A stretch of 23,622 nt of DNA, taken from a virus. Under the pieces are notes generated by a model. The model did no database searches. It was not told where the DNA came from and saw nothing but the letters and a program-made list of their open reading frames with translations. The stretch covers positions 1 through 23,622 of IMG/VR virus record IMGVR_UViG_3300032224_000504. One strand, 5' to 3'. Shown here piece by piece: positions 10,065 to 17,942 of the stretch (position 1 is its first letter; each line of letters begins with the position of its first letter). The translations under genes and the position numbers were made by a program.

Positions 10065-12127
10065 TATTTGCTAATTTTTTCTAATGTTGTTGATATGGCA
10101 GTTGGATCATCCACATCAATAGTAAGAATTGTATCTCTTGTCGATTGAAGATAACCTTTTTCAATCTCAATTGATAGGCGAATTAATTCATCATCCGAAT
10201 CAATTCTTATAAAACGAATATTATTAATAGTAACAATACCATTATTGTAGTCAATTGTTCCAGCATTTGAATTAATAATCTGTCTTTGTGCTAATGTATC
10301 GTAGTAAATTGTTCTAAGTGTGCCTGTTCTACCATCAATAACAGCTACAGCTTCTGCGCCGTAACCACTACCGCCTGTAATTGAAACAGTAGCACGAGTA
10401 TAATCTGTACCACGATTTGTGATATTAATTGTTTGAATTCTTCCATTAACAATTACAGCTTCAGCAGTTGCACCAGTTCCATCACCATTAATTGTTACTG
10501 TTGGAGTTGTTGTGTAGCTTGAACCAGGATTTGTAATTTGAATTTCCGAAACGCCTGTATAAGATTGTGGTGTTTCTTCAAACAACGCCGTTCTTAATGT
10601 TCCTGTTAAATCATATACTGCAAATTGTGTTGATGTTAATTTATTGGTAATTGTACCACGATGCAAAGGAACATTAAATTTAATTTCATAACTTACTGAT
10701 TTATCTAATTGTGGTTGAAATCTTTTTTGAACTCTTGTTGTTGTTCTTACACCAACAACAGCATTAGGATTTACTTGATTAATGTCAGCCTCAACATCAG
10801 AAGCAACATATATTGTTCCAAATTTATTTAAATAAGTGGTATTATAATTTAATATTGCTTGTTTAATAGATTGTTTTAATGCAGTTTCAGTAGATGTTGT
10901 TTTTCTTGGGTCATATTGGACATCATTTTCCAACAACAAATACAAATATTCGGCATCACGAATTTCAGTTTGTACCGAAATAATAGATTTTGGATTAATA
11001 ATTTCCGATACAATTCTAGCTTTCTCTGTTTCAGAAATATAATAATTTGCTTTTGGTTTTAAAGCTACATATACTTTACCATAAACTTTAGGAATCTCAT
11101 CTTCTCCACCCCAAACAGAAATTGAATCGACACTTGGGTAATGATTTTTAATATATGATTCATAATCTTTTACTGTAACCAAACGATTCTGTGTGGCATA
11201 TTGTGCTTGTGCTGAGAATTTAATATTATCAACAGATTCACGGTCTGAACCACCAGAAGCAGAAATGATTGGAGTAATTGTAAAATTTGTTTGAGAAACA
11301 CTTAAAGAATCTGTTAGTGTAGCAGTTGCAATAAAATTATTTGCTTTATTGGCCGCAGTACCATTGGTAACCAAATATCTTACAGATACGGTTGCACCAT
11401 CAGGCAAAGATTTACCTACATCATCGTTACCAAAATAAATTTCATATTTTCCGTTGCGACTTTCTTGTAAGAAATAAACTTCAGATGTATTAGAAACATC
11501 CAAAACATCAGTAACTTTGCTATAAGTGGAAGTTGCAGTATTGGCAGATTGTGGTGTTACTACAACTTTAATTGTGTTAGTATCAATACCTTCATCAGGT
11601 AATGTAAAAATTTGTTTTGGATTTGAAGCTGCATTATATCCAAAGCTATAAGTAATTAATTGACCTTCACGAATTTCAAGGTTATCGAAATAATAACTTG
11701 TATTTGATTTGGTAACTGTTGTGTCATCCAAAACAACAAAATTGTAGGACTTATTATCAATTTGATTTGATAAGAAAGCAAATCCTGATGGAATAGTTAA
11801 TGTTGCTGGTGTTGTTGAACCAGATGCAACTTGAAAATCAATAGTTGCAGTTGGTGCAGTAGTTGAATATGGTGTGTAACCCAAAGTCTTTGCGTGTGAA
11901 ACGGCAGAATCACGCAACAAAGCGGTATCTAAAAATGACTCATTTGCAACCATGTTAAGGTAATAAGCATTATAGTGGGTGTTGTATGCCAAGATATCCA
12001 ACAAAACAGAAAGGCCAGACCCTTCAAAGTCATAGTCTGTAAACTCTGTTTGTTGATTTAAAAAGGTCTTTAAATTCGACTTGATTGTATCAAAATCAAG
12101 TTCGGTAACTCTTAAACGGTCTGCCAT
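10064..12127 (-). CDS. 6: Baseplate wedge protein gp6 (baseplate J family)
   Basis: Wedge core protein; in T4, gp6 dimers form the continuous inner ring that holds the wedges together and rearranges on contraction. At 687 residues it is close to T4 gp6 (660). The N-terminal segment includes FDTIKSNLKTFLNQQTEF, then DYDFEGSGLSVLLDILAYNT, then NAYYLNMVANESFLDTA and an RDSAVSHAKTLGYTP motif, all typical of gp6/gpJ proteins. A central GGSDRESVDNIKFSA followed by NRLVTVKDYES is the conserved baseplate-J core. Residues about 525-605 contain two consecutive glycine-rich repeats (NPGSSYTTTPTVTINGDGTG and NRGTDYTRATVSITGGSG), which I do not recall in T4 gp6. The gene is four bases downstream of gp25 and its stop overlaps the gp7 start. 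Confidence 0.9.
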   Translation of the reverse strand: MADRLRVTELDFDTIKSNLKTFLNQQTEFTDYDFEGSGLSVLLDILAYNTHYNAYYLNMVANESFLDTALLRDSAVSHAKTLGYTPYSTTAPTATIDFQVASGSTTPATLTIPSGFAFLSNQIDNKSYNFVVLDDTTVTKSNTSYYFDNLEIREGQLITYSFGYNAASNPKQIFTLPDEGIDTNTIKVVVTPQSANTATSTYSKVTDVLDVSNTSEVYFLQESRNGKYEIYFGNDDVGKSLPDGATVSVRYLVTNGTAANKANNFIATATLTDSLSVSQTNFTITPIISASGGSDRESVDNIKFSAQAQYATQNRLVTVKDYESYIKNHYPSVDSISVWGGEDEIPKVYGKVYVALKPKANYYISETEKARIVSEIINPKSIISVQTEIRDAEYLYLLLENDVQYDPRKTTSTETALKQSIKQAILNYNTTYLNKFGTIYVASDVEADINQVNPNAVVGVRTTTRVQKRFQPQLDKSVSYEIKFNVPLHRGTITNKLTSTQFAVYDLTGTLRTALFEETPQSYTGVSEIQITNPGSSYTTTPTVTINGDGTGATAEAVIVNGRIQTINITNRGTDYTRATVSITGGSGYGAEAVAVIDGRTGTLRTIYYDTLAQRQIINSNAGTIDYNNGIVTINNIRFIRIDSDDELIRLSIEIEKGYLQSTRDTILTIDVDDPTAISTTLEKISK

Positions 12128-12131
12128 TTTA

Positions 12132-12536
12132 TTATCTAATCCGCTCTAAAAAGAAATTGATTGAAATTGGATTTGGGTTATTAATGATAAAAAACTCCAA
12201 TAGTATTTTATATCCATTATCGTCTGGTGCTGCTGAGGCTATTACTTTTGACACTTTAACTCGTGGTTCAAAATTGCTAATAGTTTCAACTATATCTCTC
12301 TCAATCTGTGCAGCTGTAACAGAATCTACTTGTTCAAACAAAAGACGGCGAATATTACTACCAATTTCTGGTTGAAATGGACGCTCGTAATGATTTGTTA
12401 GAATCAAATTCTTAACCGAATTAATTACTGCGTATTCGTTTTTATAAGTGTTAATGTCTTTACGAATTGGATGAATTGTAAACGACAAATCCAAATCTTT
12501 AAACGACCTTGCACTTTCTATGTCTATTGTTGCCAT
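12132..12536 (-). CDS. 25: Baseplate wedge protein gp25
   Basis: Small wedge protein of the gp25/TssE/GpW family that links the inner wedge to the first sheath ring and helps trigger sheath contraction. The length of 134 residues matches T4 gp25 (132). Diagnostic features are SFTIHPIRKDI near residue 20, the block ERPFQPEIGSNIRRLLFE at 51-68, and the conserved E90-P91-R92 motif (NFEPRVKVS), the family signature involved in contacts with the gp6-type protein. It lies between gp5 and gp6, as in several T4-like marine phages; in T4 itself gene 25 is elsewhere. An AATAAATA sits just before the start. Confidence 0.92.
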   Translation of the reverse strand: MATIDIESARSFKDLDLSFTIHPIRKDINTYKNEYAVINSVKNLILTNHYERPFQPEIGSNIRRLLFEQVDSVTAAQIERDIVETISNFEPRVKVSKVIASAAPDDNGYKILLEFFIINNPNPISINFFLERIR

Positions 12537-12540
12537 ATCT

Positions 12541-12548
12541 TATTTATT
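12541..12548 (-). promoter_or_regulatory. Late-promoter-like AATAAATA before gp25
   Basis: Read on the minus strand, AATAAATA matches seven of eight bases of the T4 late element, but only four bases separate it from the gp25 ATG, so a transcript from it would start inside the gene. It is listed because the ATAAATA core recurs in several short gaps of this window. On its own it is weak. Confidence 0.15.
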
Positions 12549-12550
12549 CA

Positions 12551-13561
12551 TTATTCCGTAGCGGTTGGTGGTCCCGATGTGTCTGAACCAGCTCTTACTC
12601 CAGTATGTTTGTGTGAATTGTAAATTGCACGGTCATTTGCTATTGACCTAGTTCCGTCAATAATGTCTTGTGTAGCTTTAATTGTTCCAGTAACATTTAA
12701 ATCTCCAGTCAAATTAAAACTACTAGCCTTAGCGTTTACTGTACCACCAGCAGTCATATCTACTTGCCCGCCAACTGTTGCCTTAACATCACCTTTAATA
12801 TCTGCGGTAACATTACCATCAACATAGATGGCAACATCACCTTTCACATATATTGAATCGTTTCCGATTACTACTGTGAACTTATCTTTTTCAATGCGTT
12901 CCGCTCTGTCTCCAGCAGGTCCCCATTCAATGTAGGAACCAGAGCGATGATACAGATGAACTCTCTCTGAATCCTTCGTGTCATCAAACTCCAAAGCGTG
13001 CCCACTTTCTGATTCATAAACATTATTATACGGGTATTTTGCCGCATAATATGAGTCTGGTTCTACCTTGTCTGCCTTCTTTGCCTTCTTTAAGGAAACA
13101 ATTGAATCATCTATCTTTTCATTTCTTGCCAAGCGTGATGTGCTTGGTTCATCTATTCTTCTTGGATAACCTGTTGCACTTTCATTTGGTTTAACTGGCG
13201 CAGAGGTTAATTGGTCACCTGTTCTCGGGTCTGCAAATGCTTCTTGTGCGTTTGCAGCCTTCAATGCAATACCAGGAAATACACCCATAATAACTGGCTC
13301 TTGTGCCGCTTCTCCGTCTGTAAAGAATCCAATAACCATATCACCTTCTTTTGGTGCATACGGGTTTGTATTATTTACAGGTAACATAGGCATAGCCCAT
13401 GGCAACTGGTCTGTTGGTAATTGCATTTTGTTATCAGCATTCCAACCAACAGCTCGCACACGCACACGACCCATCTTTAGTGGGTCTTGTCTATCTTCTA
13501 CAACACCGACCCACCATGTGAATCCGTTTTTACCAGCAAAATCTTTATCGTTTTCGGCCAT
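12551..13561 (-). CDS. 5: Baseplate hub spike gp5, lacking the lysozyme domain
   Basis: Central spike of the baseplate that pierces the outer membrane. Residues about 12-100 form a gp5-type OB-fold (WWVGVVEDRQDPLKMGRVRV, then PYAPKEGDMVIGFFTDGEAA and PVIMGVFPGI). A linker follows, then a segment with GHALEFDDTKDSERVHLYHR, as in VgrG/gpV spikes, and from about residue 225 a beta-helix with alternating short repeats (GDVAIYVDGNVTADIKGDVK). The C-terminus has H317-K318-H319, an HxH motif that in P2 gpV and related spikes binds a metal ion at the tip. At 336 residues it is much shorter than T4 gp5 (575), and no lysozyme domain is present between the OB-fold and the helix. The start is one base past the stop of the hub gene. 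Confidence 0.9.
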   Translation of the reverse strand: MAENDKDFAGKNGFTWWVGVVEDRQDPLKMGRVRVRAVGWNADNKMQLPTDQLPWAMPMLPVNNTNPYAPKEGDMVIGFFTDGEAAQEPVIMGVFPGIALKAANAQEAFADPRTGDQLTSAPVKPNESATGYPRRIDEPSTSRLARNEKIDDSIVSLKKAKKADKVEPDSYYAAKYPYNNVYESESGHALEFDDTKDSERVHLYHRSGSYIEWGPAGDRAERIEKDKFTVVIGNDSIYVKGDVAIYVDGNVTADIKGDVKATVGGQVDMTAGGTVNAKASSFNLTGDLNVTGTIKATQDIIDGTRSIANDRAIYNSHKHTGVRAGSDTSGPPTATE

Positions 13562-13562
13562 A

Positions 13563-14894
13563 TCAATAATCTAAAATGTCAGCGTTTTGAGCAGAATCAC
13601 TCGTTTCAACAAATTCTTTTTCTGTTGATGTAGTAGCAACTTCAATAATTGTTTCATGTTTTTCTAAACCAATAATTTGTCGAGAAGCAATAATAATATA
13701 TTTACCACTTAAACTATCATCGGTATTATCATCACCCATTTCTTTTTGTGCCATATTAGGTAACATAACATTAACATTTAAACCAGACGTCAATTGAAAG
13801 TTACCAGGCATTGCAAACTTAATTCTTTTTTCCATTAAATTAGCAAGAATAGCTTTTCTTTGAAACAAATAATTTTCATAATTCTCTTGTTTCTGTAATG
13901 AATATGGGTCGTTTTGTTTGATGTATGAACTTAACTGTTTAGCTGCACTAAAAATACTAACCGTTTTCTTAGAATCAAAAGCTTCTTGATTACTTAAACC
14001 ATCACGGTTTTTAATGTTAGTTATATTTGGTGTTTCATTACCGTGATCCATACTGTTATAGTGGTCACTAAATTTAATGTTCTTTTTGGCAACTGTTCTG
14101 GTCATTGGATCAAAACCAACAAATTGACCAGCATTAACACCTTCTCTTGTTTTTTTAATATTGTCAGACTGAGTTATAACTTCATAACCACGAGCACTAC
14201 TAATTTCATTTATTGCACCAGAATCACTTAAATTTTTAATTTGATATTTAATATCAAGCACTTCATCTTGTGTCAATAAAGTAGATAGTGAAGCAAAATT
14301 ATATCCAATCATATTTTGAAAGAACATAAAATTAGGAGACTGTTTACTATCAACAGCTCTTTTTGCACACCATTCAATTGCTTCAAGTGGTCTTAAATTT
14401 GGTATAGTAATATTACGAATGCCTGAAGTTAATTCGTAAATACCGCCAGCGTTGTTTCCTGGAACTTTTAAATAATTTTCTAAAATCTTTTTAACAATAT
14501 CAGAATATGTGCCAGTAAAAGATTGATTAATTTTTTGTTGGTCAGAATACATAAACTCATCGGCAACAAAATGAAGAATATATGATTCAGAACCACCATT
14601 TTCTTTTCTGTTGGATTGTTTATAAATTCTAAAAGCCTTTTTAAATTTACCAATATCAGAATTTTCATCTTTTGATATATCAATTAATAAAGCTTCAGAG
14701 CCATCAAAAGATAATTTACTTGACAAACCAACAGCATCAGTAATTAAAACACTACCACTCATAACTGGCATAAGGATTGAATCATGGATATTCAATTCAT
14801 CAAAAATTGATGTTACATCAACGCTACCAGATTTGGTTACAATAACCAGTTCATTTATGGTAAACTGTGTTGATTTCTGTAAAGAAAATTCCAT
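13563..14894 (-). CDS. 27: Baseplate hub protein, gp27-like
   Basis: Trimeric hub protein on which gp5 sits and which caps the end of the tail tube. At 443 residues it is near T4 gp27 (391). The N-terminal part (FTINELVIVTKSGSVDVTSI, then IHDSILMPVMSGSVLITDA) and the middle, with SFTGTYSDIVKKILENYL followed by RPLEAIEWCAKRAV and NFMFFQNMIGYNFASL, match the tube-fold hub proteins of T4-like phages. A late segment, KFAMPGNFQLTSGLNVNVML, is typical of the second tube-like domain. It lies directly upstream of gp5, consistent with a gp27-gp5 complex. Its ATG overlaps the gp53 stop by one base (TAATG). The fold assignment is by motif and context and was not searched. Confidence 0.8.
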   Translation of the reverse strand: MEFSLQKSTQFTINELVIVTKSGSVDVTSIFDELNIHDSILMPVMSGSVLITDAVGLSSKLSFDGSEALLIDISKDENSDIGKFKKAFRIYKQSNRKENGGSESYILHFVADEFMYSDQQKINQSFTGTYSDIVKKILENYLKVPGNNAGGIYELTSGIRNITIPNLRPLEAIEWCAKRAVDSKQSPNFMFFQNMIGYNFASLSTLLTQDEVLDIKYQIKNLSDSGAINEISSARGYEVITQSDNIKKTREGVNAGQFVGFDPMTRTVAKKNIKFSDHYNSMDHGNETPNITNIKNRDGLSNQEAFDSKKTVSIFSAAKQLSSYIKQNDPYSLQKQENYENYLFQRKAILANLMEKRIKFAMPGNFQLTSGLNVNVMLPNMAQKEMGDDNTDDSLSGKYIIIASRQIIGLEKHETIIEVATTSTEKEFVETSDSAQNADILDY

Positions 14895-15541
14895 TACTTA
14901 ATCACTTTTTTAAATTCTTTTTCTACTGAAGAAACAAATTCAGGTTTAAGCAATTTAATTTCTCGTTTAGTATCATTTAAATCAACTTCATATTGGTAGT
15001 ATGATTCTTTTTCTTTTGTAACAACTTGTGTGATGGTTGTCCCATCATTTAAACTAAATGTGTTGGTACTTTGAGTTACATTAGCATATGTGTTAGCATC
15101 AACTTTTAGTTTTTCAATAGTTTGTGTACCATCAAAAGATGTTCTTGTAACAATTTTATAATAGGCATGAACATTATTTGTATCCATTGCCCAAGCTAAT
15201 CCAGTTTGAACTTTAGTATTTGCTGAACCATTTGCCGTATATTTGGCGTCAACATAATTAACCAATGTTTTTTCATTTAATGGCCAATCATATTGTGCAT
15301 CAAGAATATCATTAAACAATAATACAATCCAATGCCTTTCAACATTATCATAAAATTTACGAGCAATAATTTCTGGAGTATCAGATTCTTGAATGTTATA
15401 TTTGTAAAATGCCGATGAATTCTGTTTTAAAGAATTTTCAAAACCAAATCGAGCAGTAATATTGGTAACACTATCTAAACCAGTATTGTTATTGTTGGCA
15501 CTATAAAATGTTTTAGGAAAATAATTAAAGTATTTTGCCAT
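14894..15541 (-). CDS. 53: Baseplate wedge protein gp53
   Basis: Wedge protein that completes the wedge and clamps it to the hub during baseplate assembly. The length is 215 residues against 196 in T4. The N-terminus, with MAKYFNYFPKTFYS, is typical of gp53 in T4-like phages. The LysM-like segment at about 50-90 (ESDTPEIIARKFYDNVERHW, then IVLLFNDILDAQYDWPL) is the family core. It is expected to bind gp6 and gp25. It lies one base after the gp48 stop and overlaps the hub gene by one base. It shares its translation start string AAGAATTAATATG with gp8. Confidence 0.88.
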   Translation of the reverse strand: MAKYFNYFPKTFYSANNNNTGLDSVTNITARFGFENSLKQNSSAFYKYNIQESDTPEIIARKFYDNVERHWIVLLFNDILDAQYDWPLNEKTLVNYVDAKYTANGSANTKVQTGLAWAMDTNNVHAYYKIVTRTSFDGTQTIEKLKVDANTYANVTQSTNTFSLNDGTTITQVVTKEKESYYQYEVDLNDTKREIKLLKPEFVSSVEKEFKKVIK

Positions 15542-15542
15542 A

Positions 15543-16808
15543 TTAATTCTTAGCCTGTGAGTTGCCTTCTTTCCATCTAAAATCAGATTTTGTAAGGTAA
15601 GTGGTTTCTTTAAATGACAAACTAACTTTCATGGCTACTGGCATACCTGTGCGACCTAAAGACGGCTGCGACTCATTAGGCACTTCATATGCCGAGAATC
15701 CGTTTGGTGCATAGTCAACATTAATTGTTTCCAAAACACAAGTTGAAATTGGAGGAATGTTGGGGTTTTGTGTGCCACCATAGTAGAACTTAATATCAAA
15801 TTCAGATGGAGGAATTAAAAATCCAGAAGCACCTTTTGCTAATTCTGGTGCTTGATGAAAACGCAAACGCTCAACAATTCTTTGAACTTCAAGAGCTTCT
15901 TTTTCATCTCTTGGATAAAATACAAAATCAAATGAGAATGTTCTAAAGTTTGGTGATTTATAAATCATTTCAAGCATTGGGTTTCTAACTGTACCGGTAA
16001 CAGCAGTAAAACCTAATCTTGCAGTATTTTCACCAGCTAAACCACCAATAGCTTTACTTCCAACAGCTGCACCTTCATTTCTTATACTTGTTCCTAATGA
16101 TGTTGCAGCTTTACCCATTGAGTTTGTTGTATCTGAACCAGCTTTGTAAGCATCAACCGCAGAACCACCGGCCGCCAGTATTTTACCACCTAATTCATTA
16201 CCTAATTCCATTTGGTCATAGGATTGTGAATAAGTATAGGATAAAGAGTCTGGCATATACAGAGCAATAGCGTCTGTTGTCAAACTTGTAATTTTTAGAA
16301 AGCTTTGATTTGTAATGTTTTTGATTGAGGTATCAATAACTGATTTTGTTAGAGCAGAACTTCCACCAAATGTAACACCTGTTTGACCAAAAATATTGTT
16401 TATACCACCAACAACACCGTTGTATGCATCACCAAGAAATCCTGAAATTGTACCACCAAGATTGCTAGTATTTACTTTACTAAGAAGGTCACCGCCAATG
16501 GCAGTGTTTAATTTATTTTGTGCAGCTTGCAAACCACTTTGAATTTCTGCTTTTGCTTTGTTCTGCAAATTGTTAGCAGCTGCTGCAAAACCAGCATTAC
16601 CGGCAGCAAAAGGAGTAGTTTTAAATGAACTTCTATCCTGTTGGCGAATATAAATCATTAGGTAATGGCCTTTATCTGCATTACCAATATCTAAAGGATA
16701 GCGATATGTGTTTTTTTCAAACTCACTACCAACAAGCTTGCCAAGAGGGCCAACTTTTGATACCACATTTTTATCAAAAGAAATATCGGAGAAACCGAAA
16801 AGTGACAT
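15543..16808 (-). CDS. 48: Tail tube cap / baseplate tube protein gp48
   Basis: First gene of the minus-strand block. In T4, gp48 sits on the hub and, with gp54, forms the platform from which the tail tube polymerises. The length is 421 residues (T4 gp48 about 364). The N-terminus has RYPLDIGNADKGHYLMIYIR. The middle is low-complexity and rich in Ala/Gly (about residues 75-140 and 205-255). The C-terminal half holds the conserved tube-fold block NPMLEMIYKSPNFRTFSFDF, then YPRDEKEALEVQRIVERLRF and HQAPELAKG. A late-promoter-like CATAAATA lies 31 bases before the ATG, and GGAAA lies just upstream as a weak ribosome binding site. Because gp48 and gp54 share a fold, a gp54 identity cannot be excluded. 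Confidence 0.8.
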   Translation of the reverse strand: MSLFGFSDISFDKNVVSKVGPLGKLVGSEFEKNTYRYPLDIGNADKGHYLMIYIRQQDRSSFKTTPFAAGNAGFAAAANNLQNKAKAEIQSGLQAAQNKLNTAIGGDLLSKVNTSNLGGTISGFLGDAYNGVVGGINNIFGQTGVTFGGSSALTKSVIDTSIKNITNQSFLKITSLTTDAIALYMPDSLSYTYSQSYDQMELGNELGGKILAAGGSAVDAYKAGSDTTNSMGKAATSLGTSIRNEGAAVGSKAIGGLAGENTARLGFTAVTGTVRNPMLEMIYKSPNFRTFSFDFVFYPRDEKEALEVQRIVERLRFHQAPELAKGASGFLIPPSEFDIKFYYGGTQNPNIPPISTCVLETINVDYAPNGFSAYEVPNESQPSLGRTGMPVAMKVSLSFKETTYLTKSDFRWKEGNSQAKN

Positions 16809-16839
16809 ATATTTTCCACGGAAAGGGTTAACTAGATAC

Positions 16840-16847
16840 TATTTATG
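16840..16847 (-). promoter_or_regulatory. Candidate late promoter for the minus-strand baseplate operon
   Basis: Read on the minus strand this is CATAAATA, one base from the T4 late consensus TATAAATA. It lies 31 bases upstream of the gp48 ATG, so a transcript would have a leader of about 25 bases, which is a sensible length. It overlaps the ATG of the divergent gp4 gene. This is the only obvious promoter-like element in the 36-bp divergent gap. The T4-type late sigma (gp55) would be the expected reader. Confidence 0.45.
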
Positions 16848-17276
16848 TCATATCGAGGATGGTTTAAACCAAAAAACCCACAAAAATATAAAGGCGATGC
16901 TACAAATATCGTCTATCGGTCAACGTGGGAAGTGCGTGTAATGAAATGGTTGGATGAACATCCAAGTGTAATATGGTGGGGGTCTGAAGAATTACCTATT
17001 CCTTACATATCTCCAGTAGATAACAAGAAACACAAATATTTTCCAGACTTTATTGCAAAGATGAAATTGAAAGATGGAAAAGTGATGACCTACATTATTG
17101 AAGTCAAACCATTAGCCCAAACCAAGATGCCCACGCAAAAGAAAAAGACTAGACGGATGATTCAAGAAATGGCAACCTTTGCGGTCAATCAAGAAAAGTG
17201 GAGAGCTGCTGATATCTTCTGTCAGGAACATGGTTGGAAGTTCCTATTGGTAACAGAGAAGGAATTAGGTATCTAA
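16845..17276 (+). CDS. 4: Head completion nuclease gp4
   Basis: Head-completion protein required before tails can join DNA-filled heads, with a predicted PD-(D/E)xK nuclease fold related to TnsA. The N-terminus has WFKPKNPQKYKGDATNIVYR followed by STWEVRVMKWLDEHPSVIWW, and the GSEELPIPYISPVD block is characteristic of T4 gp4. Catalytic residues are visible as D68 (YFPDF) and E86-x-K88 (IIEVKP). The length of 143 residues is normal for the family (about 150). It is the first gene of the plus-strand block, divergent from gp48. In T4, gene 4 also lies next to gene 53. No good Shine-Dalgarno is seen; AAAGGG is 17 bases away, so initiation may be weak. Confidence 0.9.
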   Translation: MSYRGWFKPKNPQKYKGDATNIVYRSTWEVRVMKWLDEHPSVIWWGSEELPIPYISPVDNKKHKYFPDFIAKMKLKDGKVMTYIIEVKPLAQTKMPTQKKKTRRMIQEMATFAVNQEKWRAADIFCQEHGWKFLLVTEKELGI

Positions 17277-17321
17277 CTTAAAACCGGACACCGATACTTA
17301 TAAGGTTCCGCCATCAAAATC

Positions 17322-17347
17322 AAGGTAATCTTAAGCCTTATTTTTTT
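17322..17347 (+). terminator. Weak possible terminator after gp4
   Basis: In the 87-bp gap after gp4, AAGG and CCTT (17322-17325 and 17336-17339) can pair across a ten-base loop, followed by A and then seven T (17341-17347). An alternative is ATAAGG at 17300-17305 with CCTTAT at 17336-17341. Either stem is short and AT-rich, so termination would be partial at best. It is followed directly by a late-promoter match. Confidence 0.25.
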
Positions 17348-17349
17348 AG

Positions 17350-17357
17350 TATAAATA
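17350..17357 (+). promoter_or_regulatory. Exact T4 late promoter element TATAAATA
   Basis: TATAAATA is a perfect match to the T4 late -10 element and stands in one of the few real intergenic gaps, immediately before the 192-aa gene and the tube/tape-measure operon. Only six bases separate it from the ATG at 17364. With the usual late-promoter geometry, transcription would begin at or next to the start codon, giving a leaderless or nearly leaderless message. No other strong promoter is visible for the plus-strand genes. Confidence 0.5.
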
Positions 17358-17363
17358 GACGAT

Positions 17364-17942
17364 ATGGCTTACTTAATCCAGCGAATCAAGGAAGAACTAG
17401 AAAAATCTGGCCATGAGTCCAGAACTAGTGAAGCAAGAGATTGGCTAAAAGCAAAGGTTAAAGACTTGAGTCCTAACCGCACGGCATTGATGAAAGACCG
17501 TGAGAAATTAAAAGATAAGTCCATATTGGGTCGGATGTATTTTTACTTCTATGACGCAAAAACGAAAGATATGTTGCCATATTACGACAGGTTCCCATTG
17601 GTTATACCAATTGAACGATACCAAGACGGTTTTTTAGGACTGAATTTACATTATATCAGTCCAAAGCAACGTGTCATTCTTTTAGACAAACTGAGCCATT
17701 TTTTGAATAACCATAAGTATGACGAAACGACAAAGCTTCGATTAACTTATAATGTTCTTAAAAATGCCAGCACAATTTACGAAGGTCTTCCTTGTATTAA
17801 GAAGTACCTTTACAAACAAGTCAAAAGCAGATTCTTAGAGATTACTGCCGATGAGTGGGATATTGCCGCCTTAATCCCATATGAGTATTTTGACGGCGCA
17901 ACGAAAAACAAAGTATGGACAGATTCTAGGAAAAAATTCTAA
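17364..17942 (+). CDS. Conserved T4-like phage protein of unknown role (192 aa)
   Basis: The central block, with MLPYYDRFPLVIPIERYQDG then FLGLNLHYISPKQRVILLDK, looks like a protein widely kept next to gp4 and tube genes in T4-like marine phages, but I cannot name its function with certainty. The N-terminal 50 residues are charged and helical (about 5-45). The rest is mixed, ending in DEWDIAALIPYEYFDGATK. No signal peptide, membrane segment or enzyme motif is visible. In T4, genes 3, 2, 4 and 53 are adjacent, so gp2 (DNA end protector) or gp3 (tail terminator) are positional candidates; sequence similarity to either is not evident by eye. Its stop is immediately followed by the next ATG. Confidence 0.85.
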   Translation: MAYLIQRIKEELEKSGHESRTSEARDWLKAKVKDLSPNRTALMKDREKLKDKSILGRMYFYFYDAKTKDMLPYYDRFPLVIPIERYQDGFLGLNLHYISPKQRVILLDKLSHFLNNHKYDETTKLRLTYNVLKNASTIYEGLPCIKKYLYKQVKSRFLEITADEWDIAALIPYEYFDGATKNKVWTDSRKKF

